From the NCBI GenBank assembly GCA_027257055.1, contig JAPVLO010000206.1:186001-250000 (forward strand): a DNA stretch of 64,000 nt. Reading direction: 5' to 3'. Source of the DNA: Cephalopachus bancanus. Its lineage: Eukaryota > Chordata > Mammalia > Primates > Tarsiidae. Each line of letters begins with the position of its first letter. Within the stretch, counting starts at the first letter, position 1. Made by a program: the position numbers and the translations under genes. The notes below the pieces were generated by a model. That model had not been told where the DNA came from, ran no database searches, and was given only the letters and a program-made list of their open reading frames with translations. This document shows positions 23,690 to 35,375 of this stretch, piece after piece.

Positions 23690-24485
23690 GAATAGATGCT
23701 CTATTCATTTCTCAAGGCTTCTCAGATAACAAATGACCACACACTGGATGACTTTAAACAACAGAAATATATTCTCTCATAGTTCTGGAGACTAGAAGTC
23801 CAAAATCAAGGTGTTGGCAGGACCACTCCCCTCTGAAGACTTCAGGGAAGAATGTGTCCTTGCTTTTTCTAGCTTTTGGTGGTTACTAGTGACCCTGGCT
23901 GCTCCTTGAGTAGCAGCTGTGTCACTCCAACCTCTGCCTCTGTCTTCACGTGGCTTCTTCCCTGTGTCTCTTCACATGGGCCTTCCTCTGTGTGTCTTTG
24001 TGTTCTCCGTGTCTCTAAATTTCTCTCTCCTTAGAAGGACACCAAGCTGGGCTCAGTGGCTCAGCCTGTAATCCCGCGCCTTGGGAGCCTGAGGTGAGTG
24101 GATTGCCTGAGCTCGCGGGTTCGAGACCCGCCCGGGCAACTTGGCGAGACCTCATCTCTACAATAAATCAAAAATTAGCCGGGTGTGGTAGCTGTAGTTC
24201 CAGCTACTTGGAAGGCTGAGGCGGAAGGATCGCTGGAGCCCAGCAGGTCGAGGCTGCGGTGGCCGGGAGTGGCCACTGCACTCCAGTCTGGGTGACTGAG
24301 TGAGACTCCAACTCAAAAAAAAAAAAAAAAAAAAAATGGACACCAGCCACTGGATTTAGAGCTCAGCCTAATCCAGTATGACCTCATTTTACCTTGGTTA
24401 CATCTGCAAAGGGCCTATTTCCAAATAAATTCACATCCACAGATTCCAAATAGACATAAATTTGGGGGGAACACTGATCAACCCA
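23690..24485 (-). mobile_element. MLT1-type LTR (MaLR), split by an Alu
   Basis: Reads, on the + strand, the reverse of an MLT1 LTR: TTTAAACAACAGAAATATATT, CATAGTTCTGGAGACTAGAAGTC, CCCTGTGTCTCTTCACATGG, and after the Alu ATCCAGTATGACCTCATTTTACC and TTTGGGGGGAACACTGATCAACCCA. The Alu occupies 24046-24336. Confidence 0.75.
24046..24336 (+). mobile_element. Alu SINE, lineage family, inside the MLT1 LTR
   Basis: Carries CCCGCGCCTTGGGAG, CTCGCGGGTTCGAGACCCGCC and ACTCCAACTC with a long A tail. GGACACCA flanks both sides as the duplication. Confidence 0.93.
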
Positions 24486-25387
24486 GTGCAGATATCAAGA
24501 GAGAGTCCAGGAGTAAAATAAATATCTGAAAATCAAACCATAACCAAACTAAAATGAAATGCCACCACAAAAGCACAAACTATGTGTTGTTGGACTCACT
24601 AATATCGTGAGGGTTAATTTTTACTGAAATATGAATGAAAACATAGTTCTATTACATTTGGATAACCGTAAAGTGCTTGTGTTGACTGTATGTTTTTATG
24701 AAATTATTTTGGGATTAGGACAAGGCTCTATGCACCCCTTTGTACCCTCCCTCCCTAGGAAGCTCTCCCCACCCCCCTATGTCCCTTTCCCCCTGCCCCA
24801 CAAAACCTATTTGCCCCATACCAGGACATCCTGATTCTGCTGGTGACTGCTACCAGGATTTGTACTTCCTCCCTTCTTCTAATGGTGAGTGTGATTGGAC
24901 ACAAGGGTTAGGAGTGAAAAATGACGAATTTGAAAGAGTTTGTTTCTCTAATAAACATGAAACAAGATGGAGAAAATACTACTCACCTGAAGTTCTAGAG
25001 TGCAGAGGAAGGCAGACCAGCTTGATGGAGATTTCCTAGGTAGATTTGTAGGATGGGCGTTTAGAAAGGTGCTCTGCCTGCCTGCCAGGGGGCTGTAGGG
25101 TGGTCATGTGGGTGACAGCAGGAAGAGCAGGTGGGTTGAGAGGACAGAACCGTACTTGTGACTCTGAACCCTCAGTAAGGTTGCTGGCATCCTCATGAGT
25201 GTTATTGCATTTCTGGTGGGAGTCAATGGACAGGCAGTGTTTGCTCAGGACTATAGGATATGGAATGAAGCAGCCTGCGGAATCAGGAGCAGAGGGAAGC
25301 ACAAGGCCATAGCCATGACCTCAGGGATGGAGGTGCTGCTGCTCCGAGGTGGGTATCCTTGAACTTCTCTGGGCAGGGGAGCCTGTG

Positions 25388-25895
25388 TGTATTAATCAGG
25401 GTTCTCCAGGGACACTGAACCAATAGCCTATATACAGATATTTAGGAAGAGATTTAATTTGAAGATTTGGTTCATGTGATCATGAAGGCTGAGAAGTTCT
25501 CCCTCTACAAACTGGAGGCCCAGGAAAGCCAGTGGTGTAGTTCGCCCAAACCCAAATGCCTGAGATCTAGAGGAGCTGGTGGTCTAAGTCCAGGTCTGAG
25601 TCTAGAGGCCTGAGAACCAGGAGAACCAATGTCTAAAGGCAGGAGAAAATGGACTACCTCATTCAAGCAGAGGGAGCAAATTTGCCCTTCCTCCTCCTCT
25701 TTGTTCTATCCAGGTCCTCACTGGATTGGATGATGCCCCCACCCCACCCCTTGACAAGAGCCTTTGCTTTACTCAGTTCACTGGTTCTAAGCTCTTCCTG
25801 AAACACCCTCACAGACACACCCACAAACAATGCTTTACCAGCTATCTGGGCATCACTTAGCCCAGTCAAAGTGACACATAAAAATAACCATCATG
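25388..25895 (-). mobile_element. old LTR-like repeat
   Basis: On the - strand it starts TGATGGTTATTTTTATGTGTCA and ends near GGAGAACCCTGATTAATACA, with terminal TG...CA. This is a widespread primate repeat pattern (CAGGGTTCTCCAGGGACACTGAACC on +). Class assignment is uncertain. Confidence 0.5.
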
Positions 25896-25974
25896 CTGCA
25901 CTGAGGACACTTGGGTCAGGTATCAAGTAGCATATTCAAATTTACAAGGAAAACATCTTAAATCCTAATACAAG

Positions 25975-26520
25975 GGGGGAACCCTGGAATTTATTTATAA
26001 ACACTTGTGTATTTATTCTTGCATGTTTAAACTTCAGTCACCTTCAAAGTATTCTCCATTTGATGCAATACACCTATCAAGATGCTTTTCCCACTGCTCA
26101 AAATAGTTTTGAACTCATCAATTTTGATGCCTCTAAGTGCTTCTGCTGTTTTTTGTTTCACCTTTCATTTTGGCAAAACATTTCCCACTGACGATTTATT
26201 TCAGCCTGGGAACCAAACAAACAAACAAAAATTGCTCCAGGCAAGAGCAATAAGGAATAGGGAGGGTGGGGAATGGGGTCGTGCTGTTTTGGGTCAAAAA
26301 ATGCTGAACACTCAGTGCCTTGTGGGCAAGTGTGCTCATAAATCACCCATCAGGAAATGGGCAAATGTGTTGAAAGAATCTCCAAAAAAAATTCACTGAA
26401 GCTGAATACACTCTCTCACAACAATGCTAGCTGGTTCACTGATACTGATGGGTTCCTAGAACACTTATGTAGTGGGAGAAGCCTGCATTACAAGGGGCCA
26501 GTCCTCCAAAAAAAAAATTC
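25975..26520 (-). pseudogene. mariner-like transposase remnant, copy 2
   Basis: Reverse-strand relative of 22553-23090. Both share GGCCCCTTGTA, GTTCTAGGAACCCA, the block encoding DPIPHPPYS, the TTTG expansion, GGCATCAAAAT and AAGAATAAATA before the end. It is more broken: stops and frameshifts after PHPPY leave only a 62-codon piece (26158-26346). No function expected. Confidence 0.78.
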
Positions 26521-26743
26521 CGTTTTTTTTTTTGAGTCCTCTTGTAAATGAAAGGACAAGAGTTCACATACAATTCTAGAGGAAACACAAAAATATTCAA
26601 CAGAACTTTATGAAAATACCTAAATGAGGAATTAAGTCATGAAATAAAGGATAGGGGTTGAGACAGGTTTACCTAAATTGCCCAGGTTCAGAGAGACTGA
26701 TCCCCCCTCCCTCCAGAGCATCATGCATGTACTAGGGACAGGT

Positions 26744-26805
26744 ATACTCTAGGGGCTGGGGAAAGCACATCAGCTGGAGGAGTGAGAGCCAGCTTTTCAG
26801 AATGG
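26744..26805 (+). repeat. local direct repeat, copy 1
   Basis: 62 nt sharing GGGGAAAGCACATCAGCTGG and TTTTCAGAATGG with 28175-28237; about four differences. Unique-looking sequence. Confidence 0.85.
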
Positions 26806-27274
26806 AAAGGACACTAGTCCCTCTTTTCCACAAACTAATCAACACAGGTAGCCCATCATCCAAAAAGAAAACCTGGCCTGAGTTCAGGCCCAGGTGGGTA
26901 GTACAGAAGCAGTGAGGAGTGTCTGGTCCATGGGTACGACACAGAAGTGCAGCTTGGGAGTGAGCCTTCATGTCGGTTCAGACTTGAGGGTCATTAACAT
27001 TAAAATGATTTTAGCGTGTGGCCAAGGTCTCAGAAACAGGGATTCAGCTATGGAAGAGGACTGGTAGGATCCCCAGAAATGGGTCAGACCTCAGATAGCT
27101 GGAGGTACAGGTAGTGCCCTCTGCCAAGAACCAGGGATTCATAGGTATGGGAGGAAACCCCAGGTGCCCATGATCCTGGGGCAGAATAGGCCAGACACAT
27201 TCAAACACATTGTGGAGTAGATTCAAAAAGCTGCTGCGCAAGTCCTATCTCTGAAACTATGAAAAGTTGTTGTT

Positions 27275-27715
27275 TTGTATTAGTTTGCCAGGGCTGCTAT
27301 AACAAATAATACATTTGGTACAACAAATAATACCTTTGGTGGCCTAAAACAGCAAATTTATTCTTGCACAGTTCTGGAGCCAGATGTCATTGAGGCATTG
27401 GTAGGGCCACATTCCCTCTGGAGGCTCTAGGGAAAAGCCTTCTTTGCCTTTTCCAACTTCCGGTGACTCTGGGAGTTCCTGTGACTGCTTCACTCCAACT
27501 TTCATCTGTCTTCTCATGGCCTTCTCCACTTCTTTCTGTGGCTTTTCTATTTTTTGCTTCTTATAAGGACACTCATTAGATTTAGGGCCTACCCTGATAA
27601 TCCAGAACGTTCTCATCTCAAGATGCTTAACTTAATTACATCTGCAGTGACTCTTTTCTTAAGCAAGGCCATAGTCACAGGTTATGGGTTTCAGGACATG
27701 CAGTTCTAAAGTCTC
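27275..27715 (-). mobile_element. MLT1-type LTR (MaLR), second copy
   Basis: TTAGTTTGCCAGGGCTGCTATAACA at the left is the reverse of an MLT1 end; then CACAGTTCTGGAGCC, CTTATAAGGACACTCATTAGATT and ATTACATCTGCAGTGAC. It includes an internal tandem of ACAAATAATAC-TTTGGT at about 27300-27340. Confidence 0.75.
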
Positions 27716-28174
27716 TCTTTTAGCAGTCACCATTTAGCCTGTGGTACCCTCCAAGGGACTGTGTCTCAATCCCAACTGCTAAGAAGGCCAGGCACCATGA
27801 TATCCTCCCTCTGGGGGCCATGGTTTTCAGAGAGGGGCAGGGAAGCCTACTAGGAAGAGGCTGAGACTGGGAAAAACAATTAATAAGTAAAATGCACAAC
27901 AATGCAAATCCCTAGATCTGTGAATTCCTAAAAGCTTAAAATGCATGGAGCAAATCCCAGAGGGAACAGACAAACATAAAGTTGCTGTGCGAGGGAGGTG
28001 GGATTATGGATGTTTTCTTCTTTTCAAAATTTCCCTGACTGTTGCTACACTGCTATTGAATTCAACAATAAAGAGTATTAAAACTGATCTTTTCAATAGA
28101 GAAATGAGATTGCAGCTTTTGGCGCTAAATGAATCCAGGCTCAAAGCTGTGGGCCTGTGAGCTTTTGAAATAGA

Positions 28175-28237
28175 ATACTCCAGGGGTTTGGGGAAAGCAC
28201 ATCAGCTGGAGGAGTGAAAGCCAGTTTTTCAGAATGG
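28175..28237 (+). repeat. local direct repeat, copy 2
   Basis: Second copy of the 26744-26805 unit, same orientation, 1.43 kb downstream. Flanking DNA is not obviously similar. Confidence 0.85.
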
Positions 28238-28699
28238 GAGGAAGTGACTTCTCTCCAGTGTGTGGACTTTCATTGTTTACAGCCTTTGACTAGATTGTAT
28301 TCAGAATTAGGGGATAGAAAATCCTGCAGGAATTAGGCTTAGCATCCAACATTCCATCATGCCCTCTGAACACTTATCTTCCCACCATTCTTCCTGATTC
28401 TAGAAGACAAGATGAGCAAGCAGGGCGGTTTGAAAGGAGAATGTTTTCCTAAACACCTTAAACTAACCCGAGAGACTCAGAGTTAATTTTTAGAAGACGA
28501 CTTGACAACTTGTTCACCTTGTTTTCTGCTGTCAACAAGGGAGTAAGCCCAGCAGACAGAGATAAATTAATTGAAATGTCCCCATGGCGTGTAAGCTGCT
28601 TGGGTAAAGATGGTATTCATGTGTCATGGCTGTTTAATAAGGACTGTGCATGTGTGTGTTTAATGAATTGTTGAAAGGAACTCAAATAGCTTAGCATTT

Positions 28700-28922
28700 T
28701 TGATGTGATAGCATCACAGCTCACCATAGCCTTGACCTCTTGGTCTCAGGCAATCTTTCTGCCTCAGTCACCCAAATAACTGGGACTACAGGTATGCACC
28801 AACAAACCCAGGTAATTTTTTAAAATTATATTTTGTAGAGACAAAGTCTTGCTGTGTTGCCCAGGCAAATCTCAAATTCCTGGCCTCAAGCGATCCTCCT
28901 CCCATTTTGGCCTCTGGGCTAT
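28700..28922 (-). mobile_element. Alu fragment truncated by the L1 insertion
   Basis: Reverse Alu-like sequence (CATCACAGCTCACCATAGCC ... TTGCCCAGGCAAATCTCAAAT ... CCCATTTTGGCCTCTGGGC) that stops where the L1 begins. The remaining 5' end of the Alu is not seen on the other side of the L1. Confidence 0.75.
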
Positions 28923-29139
28923 GGCAACTTTTTATTTATTTTTTATTTATTTTTATTTTTTCATAATCAATATTTTTTATTATGGCTTTGTGGGGTACAG
29001 TTAAGGGTTAGGTGTACAATTACGTTTCATTCAGGCACCCTGTTGATAAGAGGTGTTTCCCCATCCCCAGACAGATGTTTGCTACTATTAATCCCATCTC
29101 CCTCCCCTCCCCCATAGTTTCCCAGTACCGTCAGTCATT

Positions 29140-32100
29140 TTCTTATAGTATTACATTGGATGTTCAAGGTCCATTATATGAGTGAGAACATGTGATACTC
29201 GGATCTTTGTTTCTGTGAGAGGTCACTCAGTATTACAGACTCTAGTTCCATCCAGGTTGCTGCGAAATTCATGATTTTGTTCTTTTTTATGGCTGTGTAG
29301 TATTCCATCGTGTATATGTACCACATTTTTTAAATCCAGTCCTCTTTTGATGAGCAGCATGGTTGTTTCCTGGTTCTTGCTATTGTGAACAATGCTGCGA
29401 TAAACATACGTGTGCAGGTATCTTTTTTATAGAGTGATTTGAGTTCTTCAGGGTATATTCCCAGTAGGGGGATTGTGGGGTCATATGGGAGGTTGATATT
29501 TAGAGCTTTTAGGAATCACCACACTGCTTTCCACAGAGGTTGCACTAGTTTACACTCCCACCAGCAGTGTAGAAGTGTTCCCTTTTCGCCACACCCTCTC
29601 CAGCAGCTGTTATTTTTTGAGTTGTTGATAATTGCCATTCTGACTGGAGTTAGGTGGTATCTCAGTGTGGTTTTGATTTGCATCTCCCTGATGATTAGTG
29701 AGGTTGAACATTTCTTCATGTGTTTGTTGGCTGCTTGGATGTCCTCTTTTGTGAAGTGTCTGTTCATATCTTTGGCCCATTTTATAATGGGATTGATTGT
29801 TTTTTTCTTTTCAGCACATTTGAGTTCCTTGTAGATCCAGGATGTTAAGCCTTTGTCAGACCTGGTGTTGGCAAATACTTTTTCCCAGTCTGTAGGCTGT
29901 CTCCCTGCTCTCTTGATGGTTTTTTTGGTCTTGCAGAAGCTTGTCAGTTTAATAAGTCCCACTTGTCTATCTTCTCTCTTATGACCTGTGGGTTTTGGGT
30001 TTTGTTCAGGAATTGGATGCCAGTTCCGATTTCCATGAGGGCATTTCCTTCCTTTTCTAAGGTTCTTATGGTTTGAGGTTTTACAATAAGGTCTCTGATC
30101 CATTTGGAGTTAACCTTTGTGTATGGGGATAGATAGGGGTCCTGTTTCAATCTTTTGCATATGGTCAGCCAGTTTTCCCAGCACCATTTACTGAATAGGT
30201 TCTCCTCTCCCTAGTGGTGGGTAGTGGAGGCCTTGTCGAAGATGAGTTGGTTGAGAAATTGAGGTTTTACTTCTGGAATCTCAATTCTATTCCATTGATC
30301 TATATGCCTGTTCCTATACCAATACCAAGCTGTTTTGATGAATGTAGCTTTATAGTAAAGTTTGAAGTCTGGTAATGTGATACCACCTGCTTTGTTTTTT
30401 TTGCTGAGGATTGTTCTTGTTATTCTTGGACGTTTGTGTTTCCATATGAATTCCTGTGATGTCTTTTCTAGGTCTGAGAAGAATGTTGCTGGTAATTTGA
30501 TGGGTATTGCATTGAATTTGTAGATTGCCTTAGGTAAGATGGACATCTTCACAATGTTGATTCTTCCAATCCATGAGCATGGGATATTTTTCCACTTGTT
30601 TGTGCCATCTTTGATTTCTTTGAGCAGTGTTTTGTAATTTTCATTGTAAACGTCTTTCACATCTCTGGTTAGGAAGATGCCAAGGTATTTCATTTTTTGT
30701 GTGTGGCTATTGTGAATGGAATTGTGTTTTTTATTTGGATTTCTGTTTGTTTATTATTGGTGTAGAGAAGTGCGATTGTCTTTTGTACATTTATTTTGTA
30801 TCCTGAGACTTTGCCAAAGGCCTTTATCAGTGTAAGGAGGTTTTTGACAGATTCTCTTGGGTTTTCAAGGTACACAATCATATCATCTGCAAAGAGAGAT
30901 AACTTGACTTCCTCTTTTCCTATTTGGATTCCCCTGATTGCCTCTTCTTCTCTGATTGCTCAAGCCAGGACTTCCAATACTATGTTGAACAGAAAGGGTG
31001 AGAGTGGGCATCCTTGTCTTGTTCCAGTTTTTAGGGGAAATGGTTCCAATTTTTGTCCATTTAGGAGTATGCCGGCTGTGGGTTTCTCGTAGATGGCTTT
31101 TACTATTTTGAGGTATGTTTCCCATATGCCTAGATGTTCAAGGGTTTTTATCAAGAAGTGGTGCTGGATTTTATCAAAAGCTTTTTCTGCATCTAATGAT
31201 ATAATCACGTGGTTTTTGTTTTGACATCTATTGATGTATTTAATTACATTTATGGTTTTACGAATGTTGAACCAGACTTGCATCCCAGGAATGAAGCCTA
31301 TGAATCATGATGGATGATTTTTGAGATGTACTGCTGAATTTGGTTTGCTAAGATCTTGTTGAGAATTTTAGAGTCTATGTCCATCAAAGATATTGGCCTG
31401 TAGTTCTCTTTCTATGTTGAATCTTTACCTGGCTTGGGTATCAATGTGATGTTGGCTTCGTAAAATGATTTGGGGAGAGTTCCATCTTTTTCAATGGCCT
31501 GGAATACCTTCAGTAGGATTGGTATCAGCTCCTCCTTAAATGTCTTGTAGAATACTGCTGGAAAGCCATATGGACCAGGGCTTTTTTTTTTGAAGGAAGT
31601 TTTCTTATTACATAGTCGAATTCTTTGATTGTTATTGGTCTATTTAGGGTCTCAATTTCTTCTTGTTCCAATCTAGGTAGGTTGTGTGATGTCAGAAACT
31701 CCTCCATTTCCTTAAGGTTTTCAAGTTTGTTTCCATACAAGTGTATGTAGTAGTCTTTAATGATCTTTTGTATTTCTTCAGGGTCGGATATGACTTCATC
31801 TTTTGTGTTTCTGATTGTGCTTATTTGGTCTTTTTCTTGTTTTTTCTTGGTCAGTCTAGCTAGGGACCATTGATTTTATTTATCCTTTTGAAGAAACAGC
31901 TTTTTGTTTCATTGATTTTTTTGTATTATCTTTTTGTCTTCTATGTCCTGGATTTGGGCTTTTATTTTGGTGATCTGGATCCTTCTGCTGAAATTAGGGT
32001 TTTGGTGGTCTTGCTTTTCCAGCTTCTTTAGGTGGCTTGTTAGGTTGTTAATATGTGTTCCTTCCATTTTCTTCATGTGTGTTTGTAGGGATATAAATTC

Positions 32101-32987
32101 CCCTCTTACTACAGCTTTCAAGCCATCCCAGAGATTTTGGTAAGATGTTTCTTCATTTTAATTTGTTTCCAGGTATCTTTTGATCTCTGTTTTAATTTCA
32201 TCGTTTACCCAGGAGTTGTTTAGCATCATACTGTTTAGTGTCCATGTCTTTGTGGGTTTTGTGGGGACTTTGTTGGTGTCAATGTTTATTTTTATTCCAC
32301 TGTGGTCAGAGAAGGTGCATGGTAGAATTTTGGTTCTTTTAAATTTGCTTATGCTTGATTTATGGCCAATTACGTGGTCTATCTTAGAATACATTCCGTG
32401 CGGTGATGAGTAGAATGTATATTCTGTGATCTTTGGATGGAGTGTTCTGTAGGTATCAATTAAGTCCATTTGGTCCAAAGTCACACTGAGGTTCTGGATC
32501 TCCTTGCTGATCTTTTGTCCTGATGATCTGTCTAGGGTTGTGAGTGGGGTATTAAAGTCCCCAGTTATGATGGTGTTAGAGTCAATATCTTTCTTTAGTT
32601 TTCCTAGAAGTTGCTTTATGAAAGTTGGCGCACCTCTGTTGAGTGCATATATGTTTAGGATAGATATATCTTGTTGATAGATTGAGCCTTTTATCATTAT
32701 GTAGTGGCCTTCTGTATCTTTTTTGATTTTTAATAGCTTGAAGGGTATTTTGTCTGAAATTAAGATCCCTACTCCTCTTTTCTTTTGTATTCCGTCCGCC
32801 TGAAAGTTTGTTTCCCACCCTCTTTGAGTCTGTGGGTGTCTTTTCTAGTGAGGTGAGTCTCTTGAAGGCAATAGATTGTTGCCTGATGATATTTTATCCA
32901 TTTTGCCATTCTATGTCTTTTCAGTGGTGCATTTAGTCCATTCACATTTAGGCTAATAATTGAAATGCAAGAGTTGATCCCTGTCAT
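29140..32987 (-). pseudogene. L1 ORF2 (endonuclease-reverse transcriptase), broken
   Basis: The start is at 32987, where the peptide begins MTGINSCISIISLNVNGL, the conserved N-terminus of the L1 endonuclease domain. Next come endonuclease blocks with TIITGDFNTPL and FSDHSGIKI (in 32158-32697). Reverse transcriptase blocks follow: [12 protein letters not shown] and [18 protein letters not shown] (in 30960-31283), and the catalytic FADD at 30882-30893, which is intact. Further downstream are KYLGI and the C-terminal region with [11 protein letters not shown]. In intact elements this protein nicks DNA and copies the L1 RNA. Here the frame is divided into at least eight pieces by stops and frameshifts (around 32750, 32130, 31800, 31500, 30950 and 30200). 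Confidence 0.93.
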
Positions 32988-33049
32988 AAGGTTCTTACAG
33001 AGTTGTTCCTGTTTTTTTGTTGTCTTTCTTTGGGTTTTGGAGTTGGCTC

Positions 33050-34100
33050 ATGTGTTTTTTAATCTTTTGCCTGTACTCTTGTGAAGAATGTTGTTGTTCT
33101 TTTTTCTTTTTCTTCTATGTTCAGTACTTTCTTAAGTGTTTCTTGTAGAGGTGGTCTGGTGGCAGTGTAGGTTCTTAGGGATTGGATATCTGGCAAAGAT
33201 TTCAATTCTCCCTCACTAATGAAGCTTAGTTTGCCTGGGTAGGTTATTCTTGGTTGAAATTGTTTATCTTTTAGAACTTTGAAGATAGGGCTCCAGGCTC
33301 TCCTAGCCTAAAGGGTTTCTGTGGATAAATCTGCTGCTATTCTAATTGGTTTTCCCTGGTAGGTAGTCTGGCCTTTTTCTCTTGCTGCCTTTAGGATTTT
33401 TTCTTTTATAGTTACTTTGTTTAGGCGAATTATTATGTGTCTGGGAGTTGGTCTTCTCATTTGTTGTCTTGCAGGGGTTCTCTGAATCTCTTGTGTTTGA
33501 ATTTTTTCATCCTTGATGAGATGAGGGAAGTTTTCCTGAATGATTTCATGAAATGTTTGTTCCAGTGTGGCTTCTGTTTCTCTCTCAGCCTCAGGAAGCC
33601 TAATTACTCTTAGATTTGGTCTCTTGAAGTGATCATTCATCTCTTGCAGGTTTTGTTCTGACTTTTTGAGCTTCTTTTCTATGCTTTTGACAGTTTGGGT
33701 TAGTGCTGTGTTTTAGTCTTCGAGCTCTGAGATTCTTTCTTCTGCTTGGCCAATTCTGCTTTCCATTCTTATTAGTCTGTTATTCATTTCCATCACAGTA
33801 TTCTTTACTGCTGTTATTTCTGACATCAGCTCCTTCCTATTTTCCTCTTGTCTCTCCTCAATTATTTTAATTCTCTCCATTAATGTCTTGATGTTTGGGT
33901 TTGTTGCATGTGATCAGTCATTCTGGGGGCTCTTCATTGTTTGTGTTCCAGAATCTGTTTTCTCAGTGTCTGATCTCCCAGGGGTCTGGGTGAGACCTAT
34001 ATTCTTCTTTTGGTTTTTCTTCATTTGTGCCGTTTTTCCCCCTCCCTACTTTTTCCTTCCCTCCACATCTCTGTCTTCTTTAATTCTGTTATTCACGGGT
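33050..34100 (-). pseudogene. L1 ORF1 (RNA-binding chaperone), broken
   Basis: The C-terminal half (33308-33640) contains RPNLRVIRLPEAE and HIIIRLNKVTIKEKILKAAREKG, the RRM/C-terminal regions of the L1 nucleic-acid chaperone. The coiled-coil part upstream reads RMESRIGQAEERISELED and then meets a stop codon at about 33713-33715. The intact protein coats L1 RNA as a trimer. The start is approximate. Confidence 0.85.
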
Positions 34101-34199
34101 AAAGGGATTGGTTTTACTTCTGTTTGTTCAATCTCCTATTCTTTATGTATGCCCTCTTTGTTCAATTCTGGAGTTGCACTATAGGTTCGAGGTGGCTCT

Positions 34200-35375
34200 T
34201 TTTGCAGTTTTGAGATTTACTTAAGGGGGAGCTGTGATTCAAAATCTATCTGCAGGTCCTGGTATTTGCTGACAGGCGTGTGGATAATTTGGAACCCACT
34301 TCCCACTGCCTTGGAATCTGTCCATGCTGTGGGGCTGTAGGTTTATTCCCTGAAATGAAATGTGGTTAGCAGAGGGAAGAGAATGGAGCAGACAGTGGGT
34401 TGAAGAGGGGGTGGAGAGATAAAGGAGTAAGAGGGGAAATAAACGTGTGCCAACAAATGGAGAGAGAGACCTATACTGAAACAGATAAAAACAATAGACC
34501 ACAGCTATAGATGAACCAACTCCCATACAAAAAAAAAATAAAACATATAGTGAAGCTAACATACAAGCTAACCAACCACCTTATTGGTGTGCTGTTCCTC
34601 TATACAAAGATATGGTTTACAGAGAGAAGAAAAGAGAAGAAAAGGAAGAGGGAAAAAAAGGAACAATACAGTAGGAATAGAATTAAGACATTAAACTAAC
34701 AGAATCAATGAAGCACACTCTGAGACTTTTCGTTTAAGTCCAATGTCCTTTCAGTTCTGATTTCTAGCCTTCTTTTCAAGCTGGTAATTTAGTTTGCAGT
34801 TGCGGTCAGTTGCCCCTGTTCTGCTGTGAAGGACAGTGCAGATCACCCTCCGTTCACCACTCTGGCCTATATCTTTTGCAAGCTTGTTTCTCCCATTTGG
34901 TGTTGTTACCTTGAATTGCCAGCAGGTGGTGATATCTCAGCTGCTCGCCCCAGAGTGGGTGGGGCCAGACAGGAACCTGCAGAGACTGGAGATGGATGCC
35001 TGCCTCAGGGCATAGGAGGAGACTCACAGCGGGCAGGACATCTCGGTCGCAGGAGAAGTCGCAGTGATCCCAGCAGATCTTCCCTGAAGGGGCTTCAAGC
35101 ACTGAAGTCATGGATCACCTCTGGCCCAGGTGGTGCGATGTGCTACTGGCGGCGGTGGCGGTGGTGGTGGTGGCGGCGGCAGCGTCTGCCCTGCAGTGGT
35201 TATCCAGTCCACTGCAATGCCTCAGCGGTGGCAACGGCTGAGTTCTGTATGAAGAGCAGGCTTCGATGTTGGGGTCTGCAGCCCCCAGAGCGAGAGCCAG
35301 AGACACACTGCAGTTCTCCTTTGCAGAAGGTTTCACAGACCAGGTTGCCCCGTTGCCATCTTGCTGGAAGTCCCC
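34200..35375 (-). promoter_or_regulatory. L1 5' UTR / internal promoter region
   Basis: The GC-rich 5' segment of the L1 contains a GGT/GGC triplet tract at 35139-35184 (+ strand) and a CTCF-like CCAGCAGGTGGT at 34919-34930. The 5' UTRs of L1 elements hold the sense promoter and often an antisense promoter (family knowledge); activity here is unknown. Confidence 0.7.

Larger units (their letters stand above)
28933..35375 (-). mobile_element. full-length LINE-1 element, coding-defective
   Basis: A 6.4-kb L1 on the - strand. From its own 5' end it has a GC-rich 5' UTR (about 34200-35375), ORF1 (about 33050-34100), ORF2 (about 29140-32987) and a 3' UTR with an A-rich tail (T-rich on + near 28933-28975). 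GGCAACTTTT occurs at 28923-28932 and 35376-35385. On the L1 strand the insertion site reads TTTT|AAAAG, as expected for cleavage by L1 endonuclease. ORF1 and ORF2 are both interrupted, so it cannot move by itself. Confidence 0.93.

Noticed and set aside
29439..29834. 131-codon + strand open frame
   Set aside because: Antisense of L1 ORF2. Other + strand frames over 30796-34184 are likewise L1 shadows.
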